Source: Vicinamibacteria bacterium (lineage in GTDB: Bacteria > Acidobacteriota > Vicinamibacteria > Fen-336). From it: a DNA stretch of 43,227 nucleotides. The notes under the pieces were generated by a model. The model was given only the letters and a program-made list of their open reading frames with translations. It did not search any database and was not told where the DNA came from. Below are positions 9,394 to 19,137 of this stretch, in pieces (within the stretch, counting starts at the first letter, position 1; each line of letters opens with the position of its first letter). The stretch lies in assembly GCA_025923995.1 (NCBI GenBank), contig JAICEW010000010.1, positions 1 through 43,227 of the forward strand, read 5' to 3'. The translations under genes were made by a program, and so were the position numbers.

Positions 9394-10551
9394 TCAGGCG
9401 GCCGGACCGTCCCAGTTGAAGATGTGGGAGCCCGAGAGCGTGGACGTGGCCACGACCGGCTGGGCGCGGGGCGTCAGCGTCTCCGGGTCCAGCAGCGCCA
9501 GCGTGCCCTGCCCGTAGCTCAGCACGAGCGAGCGGCCGTCCAGCGTCCGCGTGATGCCGCGCGGCACCGGCAGGTCCAGGTGCTTGACCAGGCGCCGGCC
9601 GTCGAGGTCCCAGAACGTCACGATGTTGCCGTCCGGGTTGGTCACGCCCACGACCCGGCGGCCGTCATCGATGCAGACGCTCAGCGACTCGCCCACCATG
9701 CGCTGCACGACCTCCTGCGGCCTGGCCATCGTCTCGAACGGCCCCGCGCCGGTGCGGATGGTGACGCCGCCCTGCGACTCGCGCGGCAGGCCGTCCCGCG
9801 GCGCCGAGACGGCGACCACGTCCCGGCGGGCGCTGATCGCCAGGTGCCCCGCGTTGATGCGAGGCGTGTCGAACGTCAGCTTCTCCAGCAGCTTCCTCGA
9901 CTCCGCGTCGACGAAGGTGACGCTCGGCAGCGCGTCCGTCTCGGCCGCGCCGCCGCCGTTCGTGATGGCGAGCGTCCTGCCGTCGTCGATCAGGTGGCAG
10001 TCGTGCGGGCTCTGGCCGTAGGTCGGGAACTCGCCCAGCTCCTGGAACGTCTTCGCGTCGCGCACCACGATCAGGCCGTTGCGCGTCTCCAGGTGGTTCT
10101 CGGTCGCGAACAGCACCGCGCCGTCGCGGGAGAACGCTCCGTGCCCGTAGAACGCGCGGTGCGGCGGGGTGCGGATGGCGCGCGTGACGCGGCCCGTGAG
10201 CAGGTCCACCTCGCAGCAGCCCGCGCCCTTCTTCTCGAACACCACCGCCCGCTGCGGCTCGCGCGGATGGAACGCGAGGCCGTGCCCGAAGAACTCCATG
10301 TCGATCGCGCGCGAGCGGGCGCCGCCGTCCAGGTCGAACACGCAGAGCACGTGCGTCATCACGCCGGTGTCGGTGGTGAGGAAGCGCCCGGCCCCGACGA
10401 TGACCCCCTTGCGCTCGGGACGGAGGGCGCAGGAGCCCCCCAGCCCGGCGCCGAGCGCGGCCGCGCCCGCGGCCAGCAGGAAGTCGCGGCGGGACGGCGA
10501 AGGCAGGGCCGACGGGAAGGGCGCGGCGGGCTGAAGCGTCGCGGAAGGCAT
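9394..10551 (-). CDS. DUF1513-family protein with Tat signal, likely periplasmic beta-propeller
   Basis: A 385-residue protein. The N terminus has a twin-arginine signal, S-R-R-D-F-L (20-25), followed by an Ala/Gly-rich hydrophobic stretch, so it should be exported folded by the Tat system; tatA/B and tatC lie about 11 kb away. The body shows the DUF1513 pattern: 'HGLAFHP', 'YGHGAFSRDG...LFATEN', 'GEFPTYGQSPHD', 'TLAITNGG', then a closing 'LDLPVPRGI'. These beta-strand repeats resemble a seven-bladed propeller. DUF1513 proteins are often encoded near Efe-type iron uptake, imelysin or di-haem peroxidase genes; none of those is here, so the usual context is missing. Function is unknown. The gene lies 63 bases downstream of typA and has a possible -10 element of its own. 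Confidence 0.82.
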   Translation of the reverse strand: MPSATLQPAAPFPSALPSPSRRDFLLAAGAAALGAGLGGSCALRPERKGVIVGAGRFLTTDTGVMTHVLCVFDLDGGARSRAIDMEFFGHGLAFHPREPQRAVVFEKKGAGCCEVDLLTGRVTRAIRTPPHRAFYGHGAFSRDGAVLFATENHLETRNGLIVVRDAKTFQELGEFPTYGQSPHDCHLIDDGRTLAITNGGGAAETDALPSVTFVDAESRKLLEKLTFDTPRINAGHLAISARRDVVAVSAPRDGLPRESQGGVTIRTGAGPFETMARPQEVVQRMVGESLSVCIDDGRRVVGVTNPDGNIVTFWDLDGRRLVKHLDLPVPRGITRTLDGRSLVLSYGQGTLALLDPETLTPRAQPVVATSTLSGSHIFNWDGPAA

Positions 10552-10573
10552 CAGGAGGTCCGCAGACGAGGCG

Positions 10574-10579
10574 AGTCTA
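10574..10579 (-). promoter_or_regulatory. Possible -10 element (TAGACT) for the DUF1513 gene
   Basis: TAGACT on the minus strand, 22 bases before the ATG at 10551, in the short gap after typA. No matching -35 is visible. The same hexamer stands before tRNA-Leu at 38860. Confidence 0.3.
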
Positions 10580-10614
10580 GCACGCCGGCTCGTGGTGGGG
10601 CGGCCGGTCGCGCC

Positions 10615-12420
<1,806 letters not shown>

Positions 12421-12473
12421 GGGTCTCCAGTCGGACCCATCGGGGGCCCGCGCAAACCCGTAAGGATACCACG

Positions 12474-13064
12474 TCAGCGCCGCGGGCCGATCAGCCTCTC
12501 GTAGTCCGCGGGCGTGTCGATCCCGGCCCGGCATCCGGCGTCCCCGGGGACGTGCGTGACCCACTCGGGGTGCGCCGCCAGGACCGCGCGCGCGCCCGCG
12601 TCGGGGGGCGCCGCGCGCAGGGCGGGCCAGGCCTGGCGGGAGAAGCCGCCGGGGTGGCCGCGCCGGCCATCGCGGCTGGGCACGGCGACGACGGCGCCGT
12701 CACCGAGCGCGCCCACCACGCGGTCGATGGTATCGGGCTCGACGAGGGGGTGGTCCACGGGGTGGAGCAGCACCGCATCCGCTCCTGCCGCTTCCGCGTC
12801 GTCGAGGCCCCGCCAGATCGAGGTCAACATGCCCTCGCGATGGCGTTCGTTCACCGCGAAGACGACCGAGGACGGCGCGCCGGCCTCGCGCATCACGCGC
12901 TCCGCCTCGTGTCCCACGACCGCGATGACGCGGTCGATCCCGGGCCGCTCGAAGCGCTCCGCCAGCAGGGCCAGGAACGTCTGGCGGCCGATCGGCAGCA
13001 ATGCCTTGGGACCGCCCATGCGGACGCCCGCTCCCGCCGCCAGGATCACGCCGGCGATCTTCAC
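12474..13064 (-). CDS. MobA-like nucleotidyltransferase (possible molybdenum-cofactor cytidylyltransferase)
   Basis: A 196-residue protein of the NTP-transferase fold, GTG start. The nucleotide-binding loop L-A-A-G-x-G-x-R-M-G-G-P-K lies at residues 8-20. The metal-binding Asp lies in H-P-V-D-H-P (D104). R-G-H-P-G-G-F follows near 135-141, and G-I-D-T-P-A-D-Y near the end. The pattern is closest to MocA-like enzymes, which transfer CMP or another nucleotide to molybdopterin ('GHP' rather than the MobA guanylyl pattern). Other sugar or cofactor nucleotidyltransferases share this fold, so the substrate is not fixed. No other molybdenum-cofactor gene is in the window. It is divergent from argF across about 118 bases; a -10-like TAGTCT lies 9 bases upstream of the GTG and there is no clear Shine-Dalgarno. 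Confidence 0.85.
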   Translation of the reverse strand: MKIAGVILAAGAGVRMGGPKALLPIGRQTFLALLAERFERPGIDRVIAVVGHEAERVMREAGAPSSVVFAVNERHREGMLTSIWRGLDDAEAAGADAVLLHPVDHPLVEPDTIDRVVGALGDGAVVAVPSRDGRRGHPGGFSRQAWPALRAAPPDAGARAVLAAHPEWVTHVPGDAGCRAGIDTPADYERLIGPRR

Positions 13065-13073
13065 CTGCGCGCC

Positions 13074-13079
13074 AGACTA
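13074..13079 (-). promoter_or_regulatory. Possible -10 element (TAGTCT) for the mobA-like gene
   Basis: TAGTCT on the minus strand, 9 bases before the GTG at 13064. No good -35 is visible. The spacing would give a leader of only a few bases. Confidence 0.3.
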
Positions 13080-13102
13080 CACCAGCGCCACCGCCCCGAG
13101 GT

Positions 13103-13132
13103 TTGACGAGCCTCGACGCGGGCGCGGATAAT
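13103..13132 (+). promoter_or_regulatory. Sigma-70-type promoter for argF
   Basis: TTGACG (13103-13108), 18-base spacer, GATAAT (13127-13132): five of six consensus bases in each hexamer. It gives a leader of about 45 bases before the ATG at 13183. This is the best consensus promoter in the window. I see no clear ARG-box-like palindrome around it. Confidence 0.6.
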
Positions 13133-13182
13133 CAGCGCTCGAGCGCGCCGCGCGGGCGCGCGTGCCGCCTCGCCCAATCGAA

Positions 13183-14109
13183 ATGAAGCAGAAGCACCTG
13201 TTGTCACTCCGGGAGTACTCGCGGGCCGAGATCGAGGAGATCTTCGACCTGGCCCGGAAGCTCAAGGCGCGTCCCGGGGACTACGCGGACGCGCTCAAGC
13301 GCAAGTCGCTGGCGATGATCTTCCAGAAGCCGTCCACGCGGACCCGGGTGTCGTTCGAGGTGGGGATGTTCCAGCTGGGCGGCCAGGCCCTGTACCTGGG
13401 CATGGACTCCATCCAGATCCAGCGGGGCGAGACCGTGGCCGACACCGCCCGCGTGCTGTCGCGCTTCGTGGACGGCATCATGGCCCGCGTCTTCGCGCAC
13501 CAGGACGTGGTCGACCTGGCCCGCTACGGCACCGTGCCGGTGATCAACGGGCTCTCGGACCAGCTCCACCCCTGCCAGGCGCTGGCGGACTTCTTCACGC
13601 TGCTGGAGCGGCGGGGGAAGCTCGACGGCGCGAAGCTGGCGTACATCGGCGACGGCAACAACGTCTGCCACGCGCTGATGCTGGGAGCGGTCAAGCTCGG
13701 CGTGTTGATGTCCATGGCCTGCCCCGCGGGGTACCAGCCCAACCCGCTGATCCTGAAGAGCGCCATCCGCGACGCGCAGAAGGAGCGCACGCCGGCGCCC
13801 GTGGTGACCACCGACCCCATGGAGGCGGCCAAGGGGGCCGACGTCGTCTACACCGACGTGTGGACGTCGATGGGCCAGGAGACCGAGTCGGCGGCGCGGG
13901 TGAAGGCGTTCCAGGGCTTCATGGTCACGCCGCAGATGATGGCGGCCGCGCACAAGGACGCGGTCTTCATGCACTGCCTGCCCGCCCACCGCGGCGAGGA
14001 GGTGGCCGCGGAGGTGGTGGACGGCCCGCAGTCCGTCATCTTCGACGAGGCGGAGAACCGCCTGCACGTGCAGAAGGCGCTGCTGATCCTGCTGCTGGGC
14101 GGCAAGTAG
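13183..14109 (+). CDS. argF: Ornithine carbamoyltransferase
   Basis: A 308-residue cytoplasmic enzyme that makes citrulline from ornithine and carbamoyl phosphate in arginine synthesis. Carbamoyl-phosphate contacts are S-T-R-T-R (51-55) and H-P-C-Q (129-132). The ornithine-binding region includes D-V-W-T-S-M-G-Q-E (225-233), and the catalytic cysteine lies in H-C-L-P-A-H-R-G-E-E (264-273), which separates it from aspartate carbamoyltransferase. The ATG at 13183 gives the family N terminus; a GTG 21 bases earlier only adds unrelated residues. No other arginine gene is nearby, so argF stands alone behind its own promoter. A perfect 11-bp hairpin follows. Confidence 0.96.
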   Translation: MKQKHLLSLREYSRAEIEEIFDLARKLKARPGDYADALKRKSLAMIFQKPSTRTRVSFEVGMFQLGGQALYLGMDSIQIQRGETVADTARVLSRFVDGIMARVFAHQDVVDLARYGTVPVINGLSDQLHPCQALADFFTLLERRGKLDGAKLAYIGDGNNVCHALMLGAVKLGVLMSMACPAGYQPNPLILKSAIRDAQKERTPAPVVTTDPMEAAKGADVVYTDVWTSMGQETESAARVKAFQGFMVTPQMMAAAHKDAVFMHCLPAHRGEEVAAEVVDGPQSVIFDEAENRLHVQKALLILLLGGK

Positions 14110-14110
14110 C

Positions 14111-14137
14111 CGGCCGACGCCGAGCCGGCGTCGGCCG
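14111..14137. terminator. Bidirectional hairpin between argF and the lipoprotein gene
   Basis: CGGCCGACGCC (14111-14121), loop GAGCC, GGCGTCGGCCG (14127-14137): a perfect 11-bp stem one base after the argF stop and six bases before the opposing stop at 14144. It is well placed to end transcription from both sides. There is no T tract on either strand. Confidence 0.65.
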
Positions 14138-14143
14138 TACGGG

Positions 14144-14638
14144 TCAGAACTGCGCCGGGAAGCAGGTCGTGATGTACGACCGGGGACCGTGCCGCACGTG
14201 CCCGGACGAGACCCAGATGTTGTACTGCTCGTTGAACTCGTTCGTGTTCTTGACCTGGATCTCCTCGATCTCCTCGCGGGCGCACACACCCTGCGCCTGG
14301 ACGTTCGCCACGACGCTCTTGATGTACTTGTCCCGATCGAGCACGCGGTAGGCCCCGCCGCCCAGGTCGTCGCTCAGGTCGAAGTACTCGGGATGCTCGC
14401 GGATCGTCCGCTGGATCGCGTTTTCCACGTACTCCCACAGCACGGGGGAGAGCTTGGGGCAGGTGTCCTTGAGATCGGGCAGGGCGGGAAGCGGGCAACC
14501 CGACGTCTGCGGCGAGGCCGCGGGGACCGGGGTGGGAGTCGGAGGGAGCGGCGGCTGCGTGGCCGGCGGCGTGACCGAAGCTCCGCCGCCGCAGGCCGCA
14601 AGTCCGACGAGAAGGAAGACGATGGGCAGACGCTGCAT
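14144..14638 (-). CDS. Lipoprotein of unknown function
   Basis: A 164-residue protein starting at ATG 14638. Signal peptide with lipobox L-A-A-C (C16), then Gly and a Pro/Thr-rich linker to about residue 45, then a folded domain with five cysteines (for example C-P-L-P near 49 and a penultimate-region T-T-C-F-P). The last part has 'K-N-T-N-E-F-N-E-Q-Y-N-I-W' and ends F-P-A-Q-F. The cysteines suggest disulfides in the periplasm or on the outer membrane. The residues after the lipobox are G-G-G, not Asp, so outer-membrane sorting is plausible. I do not recognise the domain. It lies downstream of aroB with a 122-base gap that holds a possible promoter and a leader hairpin. Confidence 0.78.
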   Translation of the reverse strand: MQRLPIVFLLVGLAACGGGASVTPPATQPPLPPTPTPVPAASPQTSGCPLPALPDLKDTCPKLSPVLWEYVENAIQRTIREHPEYFDLSDDLGGGAYRVLDRDKYIKSVVANVQAQGVCAREEIEEIQVKNTNEFNEQYNIWVSSGHVRHGPRSYITTCFPAQF

Positions 14639-14660
14639 CAGGAATGACCTCTCGCTGGCG

Positions 14661-14710
14661 CGCTGGCCATCGACCCCTGAAGATCGGCCAGCGGCAAGAG
14701 GCGTCTTATA
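14661..14710 (-). promoter_or_regulatory. Possible -10 element and leader hairpin of the lipoprotein gene
   Basis: TATAAG on the minus strand (14710-14705) is the only near-consensus -10 in this gap; no good -35 is seen. The resulting leader would contain a hairpin with arms CGCTGGCC (14661-14668) and GGCCAGCG (14686-14693), extended by three pairs across a bulge. The hairpin could instead end aroB transcription. Confidence 0.35.
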
Positions 14711-14760
14711 CACCAGCCGCTGTTCAGCAGGGGGGAACGACGCGTGAGCGGACGCTCGGC

Positions 14761-15861
14761 CTAGCGTCGCGTGAGGGCTTCCCGGCTGGCCATCACCCGC
14801 AGCGCGTGCCGGATCTCGGGGAGCGCGACGTCGTCCCGCACGACGACGCCGCCGATGCGGGTGGGGAGCACGAACACCGCGCGCCCCCCTCTCGCCTTCT
14901 TGTCCCCCTTGAGCGCCGTCAGCACCTTGTCGGCCGCGATGTCGGAGACCCGCGGGCGCGGACCCAGGTGGTCGACGCCCGCCGCGATCGTGTCGAACGC
15001 GGCCTCCGCCAGCAGCCCGCGGCGACGCGCGATCCACGAGGCCCCGATGAGGCCCCAGCCCACCGCCTCGCCGTGCGTGAAGCGCCGGTAGCGCGTGACC
15101 GTCTCCAGCGCGTGGCCGATGGTGTGGCCCAGGTTGAGCACCCGGCGCAGGCCGCCCTCGCGCTCGTCCTTCTCGACCACCTCGGCCTTGATGCGGCACG
15201 CGGACGCGATCGCGTTCTCCAGCTCGACCCGGTCCCAGCCCGTCAACCCGGCCGGTGCCGAGTGCAGCGCCTTGAAGAGCGCGCGGTCGGAGAGCACGCC
15301 GCACTTCAGGACCTCGTAGGCCCCGCTCTGGCACTGCCGGCGCGGCAGCGTCTCGAGCAGGCTGGGGTCGATCACCACCGCGCGCGGCTGGTGGAAGGCG
15401 CCCAGGAGGTTCTTGGCGCCCGGGTGGTTGATGCCGACCTTGCCCCCGACCGAGCTGTCGACCATCGCCAGCAGGGTGGTCGGCACCTGCACCCAGTCGA
15501 TGCCGCGCATGTAGGTCGCGGCGGCGAAGCCCGCGACGTCGCCGACCACGCCCCCGCCGAACGCGATCACCAGCCCGTCGCGGCCCAGGCCCGTCTTCCA
15601 CAGGGCGTCGTGGACGGCGGCCAGGCTCGCCTGGTCCTTGTGCTCCTCGCCGTCCGGGATGAGCACGCGCGTGAGGGAGCCCAGCTTCTGGAGCGGCCTT
15701 TCCAGCCGCTGCCCGTGCAGGGACCAGACGCGGGAGTTCGACACCACGAGCGCGCGTCGGCCCTGCAGCGGCGCCATCAGCTCGTTCAGGGACCCGAGCA
15801 GGCCGTGCCCGATGGAGACGGTGTAGGCCCGCGCGCCCAGGTCGACGGGGATCTCCAGCAT
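14761..15861 (-). CDS. aroB: 3-dehydroquinate synthase
   Basis: A 366-residue enzyme that converts DAHP to 3-dehydroquinate in the shikimate pathway, using NAD and a divalent metal. NAD loop G-G-G-V-V-G-D (102-108); substrate loop D-S-S-V-G-G-K-V-G-I-N (135-145). Metal ligands are expected in 'Y-E-V-L-K-C-G' (Glu), 'N-L-G-H-T-I-G-H' (His) and 'H-G-E-A-V' (His). The start at ATG 15861 gives the normal family length; the open frame runs further up to 16056 but that part overlaps the upstream gene. A TATTCT (minus strand, 15880-15875) 13 bases upstream could be a -10. Other aro genes are not in the window. It follows the small secreted protein gene after 28 bases, and the two may be co-transcribed. 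Confidence 0.96.
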   Translation of the reverse strand: MLEIPVDLGARAYTVSIGHGLLGSLNELMAPLQGRRALVVSNSRVWSLHGQRLERPLQKLGSLTRVLIPDGEEHKDQASLAAVHDALWKTGLGRDGLVIAFGGGVVGDVAGFAAATYMRGIDWVQVPTTLLAMVDSSVGGKVGINHPGAKNLLGAFHQPRAVVIDPSLLETLPRRQCQSGAYEVLKCGVLSDRALFKALHSAPAGLTGWDRVELENAIASACRIKAEVVEKDEREGGLRRVLNLGHTIGHALETVTRYRRFTHGEAVGWGLIGASWIARRRGLLAEAAFDTIAAGVDHLGPRPRVSDIAADKVLTALKGDKKARGGRAVFVLPTRIGGVVVRDDVALPEIRHALRVMASREALTRR

Positions 15862-15889
15862 GGGAACGGCGACGAGAATAGCACGGCCG

Positions 15890-16336
15890 TCAGCGCAGCC
15901 AGCCGGGCAGCGCGCCCGCGCGGCGGGCCCGCTCCTCGAGGCGCAGCTCGGCCTCGCGGGCCCGCTCCTCCAGTGCCCGCCGGCGCGTTTCCAGCGAGAC
16001 GATGCGCGGATCGCTGTAGGGCCGGGCGCCGGGCTGGCGGCGCAGCTCGTCGACACGCTCGGCCAGGGACGCGGCCCGCTCGCGCAGCTTCCGGGCCTCC
16101 TCGGCCGTACGGTCGGCCTGCGCGCGCCAGTAGCGCTCGTCGTGACCCGTGTCCCTTTCGGCGGGACGGGCCCGAGCCGTCTCCGCCCGCGGGGCGGGCT
16201 CCGACTGCACGCCCGTCTGGCCGCGATAGGGCGCCACCCGGTCGAGGTCGTCGTTGGTGTAGACGCGCGGCTTCTCGCCCGCCGCCGCGGCCGAGCAGGC
16301 GAGGCCCAGCAGGGACGTGACCATCATCCGTTTCAC
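15890..16336 (-). CDS. Small secreted 'TNDDL' protein with charged coiled coil; function unknown
   Basis: A 148-residue protein. I prefer the GTG at 16336, which gives M-K-R-M-M and a short hydrophobic signal peptide to about residue 19, with GGAAAG about 9 bases upstream; ATGs at 16327 and 16324 are alternatives. After the signal comes K-P-R-V-Y-T-N-D-D-L (22-31), a Pro/Ala/Arg-rich linker, and two strongly charged helices (about 55-85 and 100-140) rich in E and R with heptad-like L and A. The motif matches K-R-V-F-T-N-D-D-L in the protein at 6233-6757, with the same domain order. L-A-C at 12-14 is a poor lipobox, so signal peptidase I cleavage is more likely. No catalytic residues are apparent. 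It precedes aroB on the same strand. Confidence 0.7.
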   Translation of the reverse strand: MKRMMVTSLLGLACSAAAAGEKPRVYTNDDLDRVAPYRGQTGVQSEPAPRAETARARPAERDTGHDERYWRAQADRTAEEARKLRERAASLAERVDELRRQPGARPYSDPRIVSLETRRRALEERAREAELRLEERARRAGALPGWLR

Positions 16337-16466
16337 GGGAACGGTCTTTCCGGGAGAGGAGCGCGGTCCGGAAGGAGAGGAGCGGCGAGGCCGGGCGGAC
16401 GCTATCACCGCTCCCGCGCGGGCGTCAAACCCGGGGCGCCTCCGGGTCCTCCCACGCGTTTGCGAC

Positions 16467-16472
16467 TAGAAT
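16467..16472 (+). promoter_or_regulatory. Possible -10 element (TAGAAT) for nadB
   Basis: TAGAAT, five of six consensus bases, 23 bases before the nadB ATG. No -35 match at 16-18 bases. The same C-TAGAAT heptamer precedes pcm and the duplicated protein gene. Confidence 0.4.
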
Positions 16473-16495
16473 CGGGGCTTTTGACGTCATCACGC

Positions 16496-18049
16496 ATGAA
16501 CGAGCAAGAGATCCGCACGGATTTCCTGGTACTGGGATCGGGCATCGCCGGCCTGCGGGCCGCGGTCGGCCTGGCGCGCCATGGGCGCGTGCTGGTGGTG
16601 ACGAAGGACCAGCCGACCGAGAGCAACACCGGATACGCGCAGGGCGGCGTGGCCGTCGCTCTGGGCACGGACGACCACACGGACCTGCACTGGGAGGACA
16701 CGCTCGCGGCCGGGGCCGGCATCGTCTGCCCCGCGGCGGCCCGCGTGCTCGTCGACGAGGGCCCGGAGCGCATCCGCGAGGTCGCGTCGTGGGGCGCGCG
16801 CTTCGACCGGGAGGAGGGCCGCTTCCACTTCACGCGCGAGGCCGCGCACTCCCGCAACCGCGTGCTGCATGCGCTGGGGGACGCGACGGGCTGGGAGATG
16901 GTCCGGGCCCTGCTCGAGAAGGCCCACCGCACGCAAGGCATCGAGGTGCGCTCGTTCGCCTGCTCGACCGACCTGGCGGTCGCGGACGGACGGGTCCTGG
17001 GCTGCCGGTTCCTGGACGAGCAGGGTGCCGTGACCACGGTGCTGGCTCGCGCGACGCTGCTGGCGACGGGGGGCGCGGGGCAGGTCTTCGCCGAGACCAC
17101 GAACCCGCAGGTGGCGACCGGGGACGGCGTGGCCATGGGCCTGCGCGCGGGCGCCGCCCTGCTCGACATGGAGTTCGTCCAGTTCCATCCGACCGCGCTC
17201 GCGATCGCGGGCGCGCCGCGGTTCCTCGTGTCCGAGGCGGTGCGGGGCGAGGGCGCGTACCTGCTGAACGCGGCGGGGGAGCGCTTCACGGACGAGCTGG
17301 CCCCCCGCGACCAGGTCGCGCGCGCGATCTTCCGCGAGCGACGGGAGGGCGGGCCGGTGACGCTCGACCTGCGCCACCTCCCGTCGGAGCGGGTCCGCAC
17401 GCGCTTCCCGCGCATCGTCGCCACCTGCGCGCGGTACGGCCTCGACGCCACGCGGGAGCCGGTGCCGGTCACGCCCGCGGCCCACTACGTGATGGGCGGC
17501 GTCGCCACCGACCTGCACGCGCGCACGACCCTGCGCGGCCTCTACGCCGCGGGCGAGGTGGCGGCCACCGGCGTGCACGGTGCGAACCGGCTGGCCAGCA
17601 ACTCGCTGCTCGAGGGGCTCGTGTTCGGCGCGCGGTCGGCCGAGGCCATGGCAGCGGACGCGCGGGACGCCGCGCCGGAGCGGGCTCCCGCGGGAGCGGC
17701 CGGCGCCCTCCCGGCGGCCGGCCGCGAGGAGATCCGCAAGCGCGCCTGGGACTGGCTGGGGCTGGTGCGCGACCGCGACGGCCTGTCCGGCCTCCAGCGC
17801 TTCCTGGACGACGCCCGCGCCGCCGGAGGCGCCGTCCCGCGCGACCGCGCCTCCACGGAGACGCGCAACATCGCCGACGTGATCCAGGCCATGGTCCGCT
17901 GTGCCCTCTTCCGCGAGGAGAGCCGCGGCGCCCACTTCCGCAGCGACTTCCCGGAGCGCGACGACCCGCGCTTCCGCGGCCACACGCTGCTGGAGGCGGG
18001 CGCCGCCCACCTCACGGACGTGGAACAGCCCCTGCAAGTGAAGGTGTGA
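16496..18049 (+). CDS. nadB: L-aspartate oxidase
   Basis: A 517-residue FAD enzyme that oxidises L-aspartate to iminoaspartate, the first step of de novo NAD synthesis. The dinucleotide-binding motif G-S-G-I-A-G (14-19) follows a beta strand. Family marks are 'T-G-Y-A-Q-G-G' in the FAD region, 'E-F-V-Q-F-H-P-T', 'S-E-A-V-R-G-E-G-A-Y-L' and 'H-Y-V-M-G-G-V', which distinguish it with fumarate/succinate dehydrogenase flavoproteins; the length and C-terminal helical domain ('E-T-R-N-I-A-D-V') fit NadB. ATG 16496 gives the standard N terminus. nadA and nadC are not in the window. The stop overlaps the start of terC by one base (TGATG), so translation is coupled. Confidence 0.95.
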   Translation: MNEQEIRTDFLVLGSGIAGLRAAVGLARHGRVLVVTKDQPTESNTGYAQGGVAVALGTDDHTDLHWEDTLAAGAGIVCPAAARVLVDEGPERIREVASWGARFDREEGRFHFTREAAHSRNRVLHALGDATGWEMVRALLEKAHRTQGIEVRSFACSTDLAVADGRVLGCRFLDEQGAVTTVLARATLLATGGAGQVFAETTNPQVATGDGVAMGLRAGAALLDMEFVQFHPTALAIAGAPRFLVSEAVRGEGAYLLNAAGERFTDELAPRDQVARAIFRERREGGPVTLDLRHLPSERVRTRFPRIVATCARYGLDATREPVPVTPAAHYVMGGVATDLHARTTLRGLYAAGEVAATGVHGANRLASNSLLEGLVFGARSAEAMAADARDAAPERAPAGAAGALPAAGREEIRKRAWDWLGLVRDRDGLSGLQRFLDDARAAGGAVPRDRASTETRNIADVIQAMVRCALFREESRGAHFRSDFPERDDPRFRGHTLLEAGAAHLTDVEQPLQVKV

Positions 18050-19137
18050 TGCCGGCAGTGTCCCTGTTCCCGTTCGGCGAGTACTGGTGGTTCTACGTCG
18101 GCTTCACCGTCTTCGTGGGGGTGCTGCTGGCGCTGGACCTGGGGGTCTTCCACCGCAAGGCCCACGAGGTCTCGTTCAAGGAGGCCGCCACCTGGAGCGT
18201 CGTCTGGGTCACGCTCGCGCTCGTGTTCTGCTTCGTCTTCTATCGGTACATGATCCACGCCTTCACGAACGAGCCCCGCTTCGCCGGCCTGGCGGGCTTC
18301 GACCCCGTCGCGACCGCGCGCACGGCCGCCCTCGAGTTCCTCGCCGGCTACGTGGTCGAGTACTCGCTGTCGGTCGACAACATCTTCGTGTTCGTGGTGG
18401 TGCTCAGCTACTTCAACGTGCCGCTGCGGCTGCAGCACCGCGTGCTGTTCTTCGGCATCCTGGGCGCGCTCGTCTTCCGCGCCATCTTCATCGCGCTGGG
18501 CGCGATCCTGCTGCGCTTCACCTGGGTGATCTGGGTCTTCGGCGTGTTCCTCATCTACACCGGCATCCAGATGATGTTCGGCTCGGAGAAGCCGGTGGAG
18601 CCGGAGGAGAACGCGATCATCCGCGGGTTCCGCCGCTTCGTGCCCGTCTGCGACAAGATCGTGGGCCATCGGTTCTTCGTCGTGATCAACGGCGTCCGGC
18701 ACGCGACCCCGCTCTTCGTGGCCCTGCTGTTCCTGGAGATGACCGACATCGTGTTCGCGGTGGACTCGGTGCCGGCCATCTTCGCGCTCACGCGCGAGCC
18801 GCTGATCGTCTTCACCTCGAACATCTTCGCCATCCTGGGCCTGCGCAACCTCTACTTCATGCTGCGCGGCGCGATCGACAAGTTCCACATGCTGAAGTAC
18901 GGCCTGGGCATCGTGCTCGTCTTCGTGGGCTGCAAGATGACGTTCCTCAACTACCTGTTCGGCGGCCACTTCCCGATCGCCTGGTCGCTGGGGATCATCG
19001 TGGGCGTGATCGGCGTCTCGATCGCGCTCTCGCTCCTGTTCCCCAAGCCGCCGGACGAGGGGGGAGGGCCGCCCATCCACCTGCCGCCCACGGCGGAGCT
19101 CGTGATCGATCACAAGGAAGGGAAGAAGGGGTCGTAA
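18049..19137 (+). CDS. terC: TerC/Alx-family membrane protein (metal transport)
   Basis: A 362-residue polytopic membrane protein with about eight or nine hydrophobic helices. Family marks are the acidic residues in helices: 'L-A-L-D-L-G-V-F' near residue 28, 'E-Y-S-L-S-V-D-N-I-F-V-F' near 104-115 and 'E-M-T-D-I-V-F-A-V-D-S-V-P-A-I' near 228-242. The length and the long loop before the third block place it with Alx-type members, which are linked to manganese export; TerC proteins are otherwise named for tellurite resistance and also help metalation of exported enzymes. It sits inside the nadB-proS operon rather than behind a manganese riboswitch, and I see none here. The C-terminal tail is charged and cytoplasmic. 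Confidence 0.92.
   Translation: MPAVSLFPFGEYWWFYVGFTVFVGVLLALDLGVFHRKAHEVSFKEAATWSVVWVTLALVFCFVFYRYMIHAFTNEPRFAGLAGFDPVATARTAALEFLAGYVVEYSLSVDNIFVFVVVLSYFNVPLRLQHRVLFFGILGALVFRAIFIALGAILLRFTWVIWVFGVFLIYTGIQMMFGSEKPVEPEENAIIRGFRRFVPVCDKIVGHRFFVVINGVRHATPLFVALLFLEMTDIVFAVDSVPAIFALTREPLIVFTSNIFAILGLRNLYFMLRGAIDKFHMLKYGLGIVLVFVGCKMTFLNYLFGGHFPIAWSLGIIVGVIGVSIALSLLFPKPPDEGGGPPIHLPPTAELVIDHKEGKKGS

Noticed and set aside
12421-12564. A 48-residue N-terminal extension of TypA
   Set aside because: It would overlap the mobA-like gene, has no family similarity, and GTG 12420 has its own GGAG and the standard N terminus.
14639-15601. A continuous frame joining a region antisense or off-frame to aroB with the lipoprotein
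   Set aside because: The lipoprotein has its own ATG, signal peptide and lipobox at 14638; upstream codons lie within aroB in another frame and show no domain.
18020-18060. A yybP-ykoY manganese riboswitch before terC
   Set aside because: terC starts on the nadB stop codon, leaving no leader, and nothing upstream resembles the riboswitch core.
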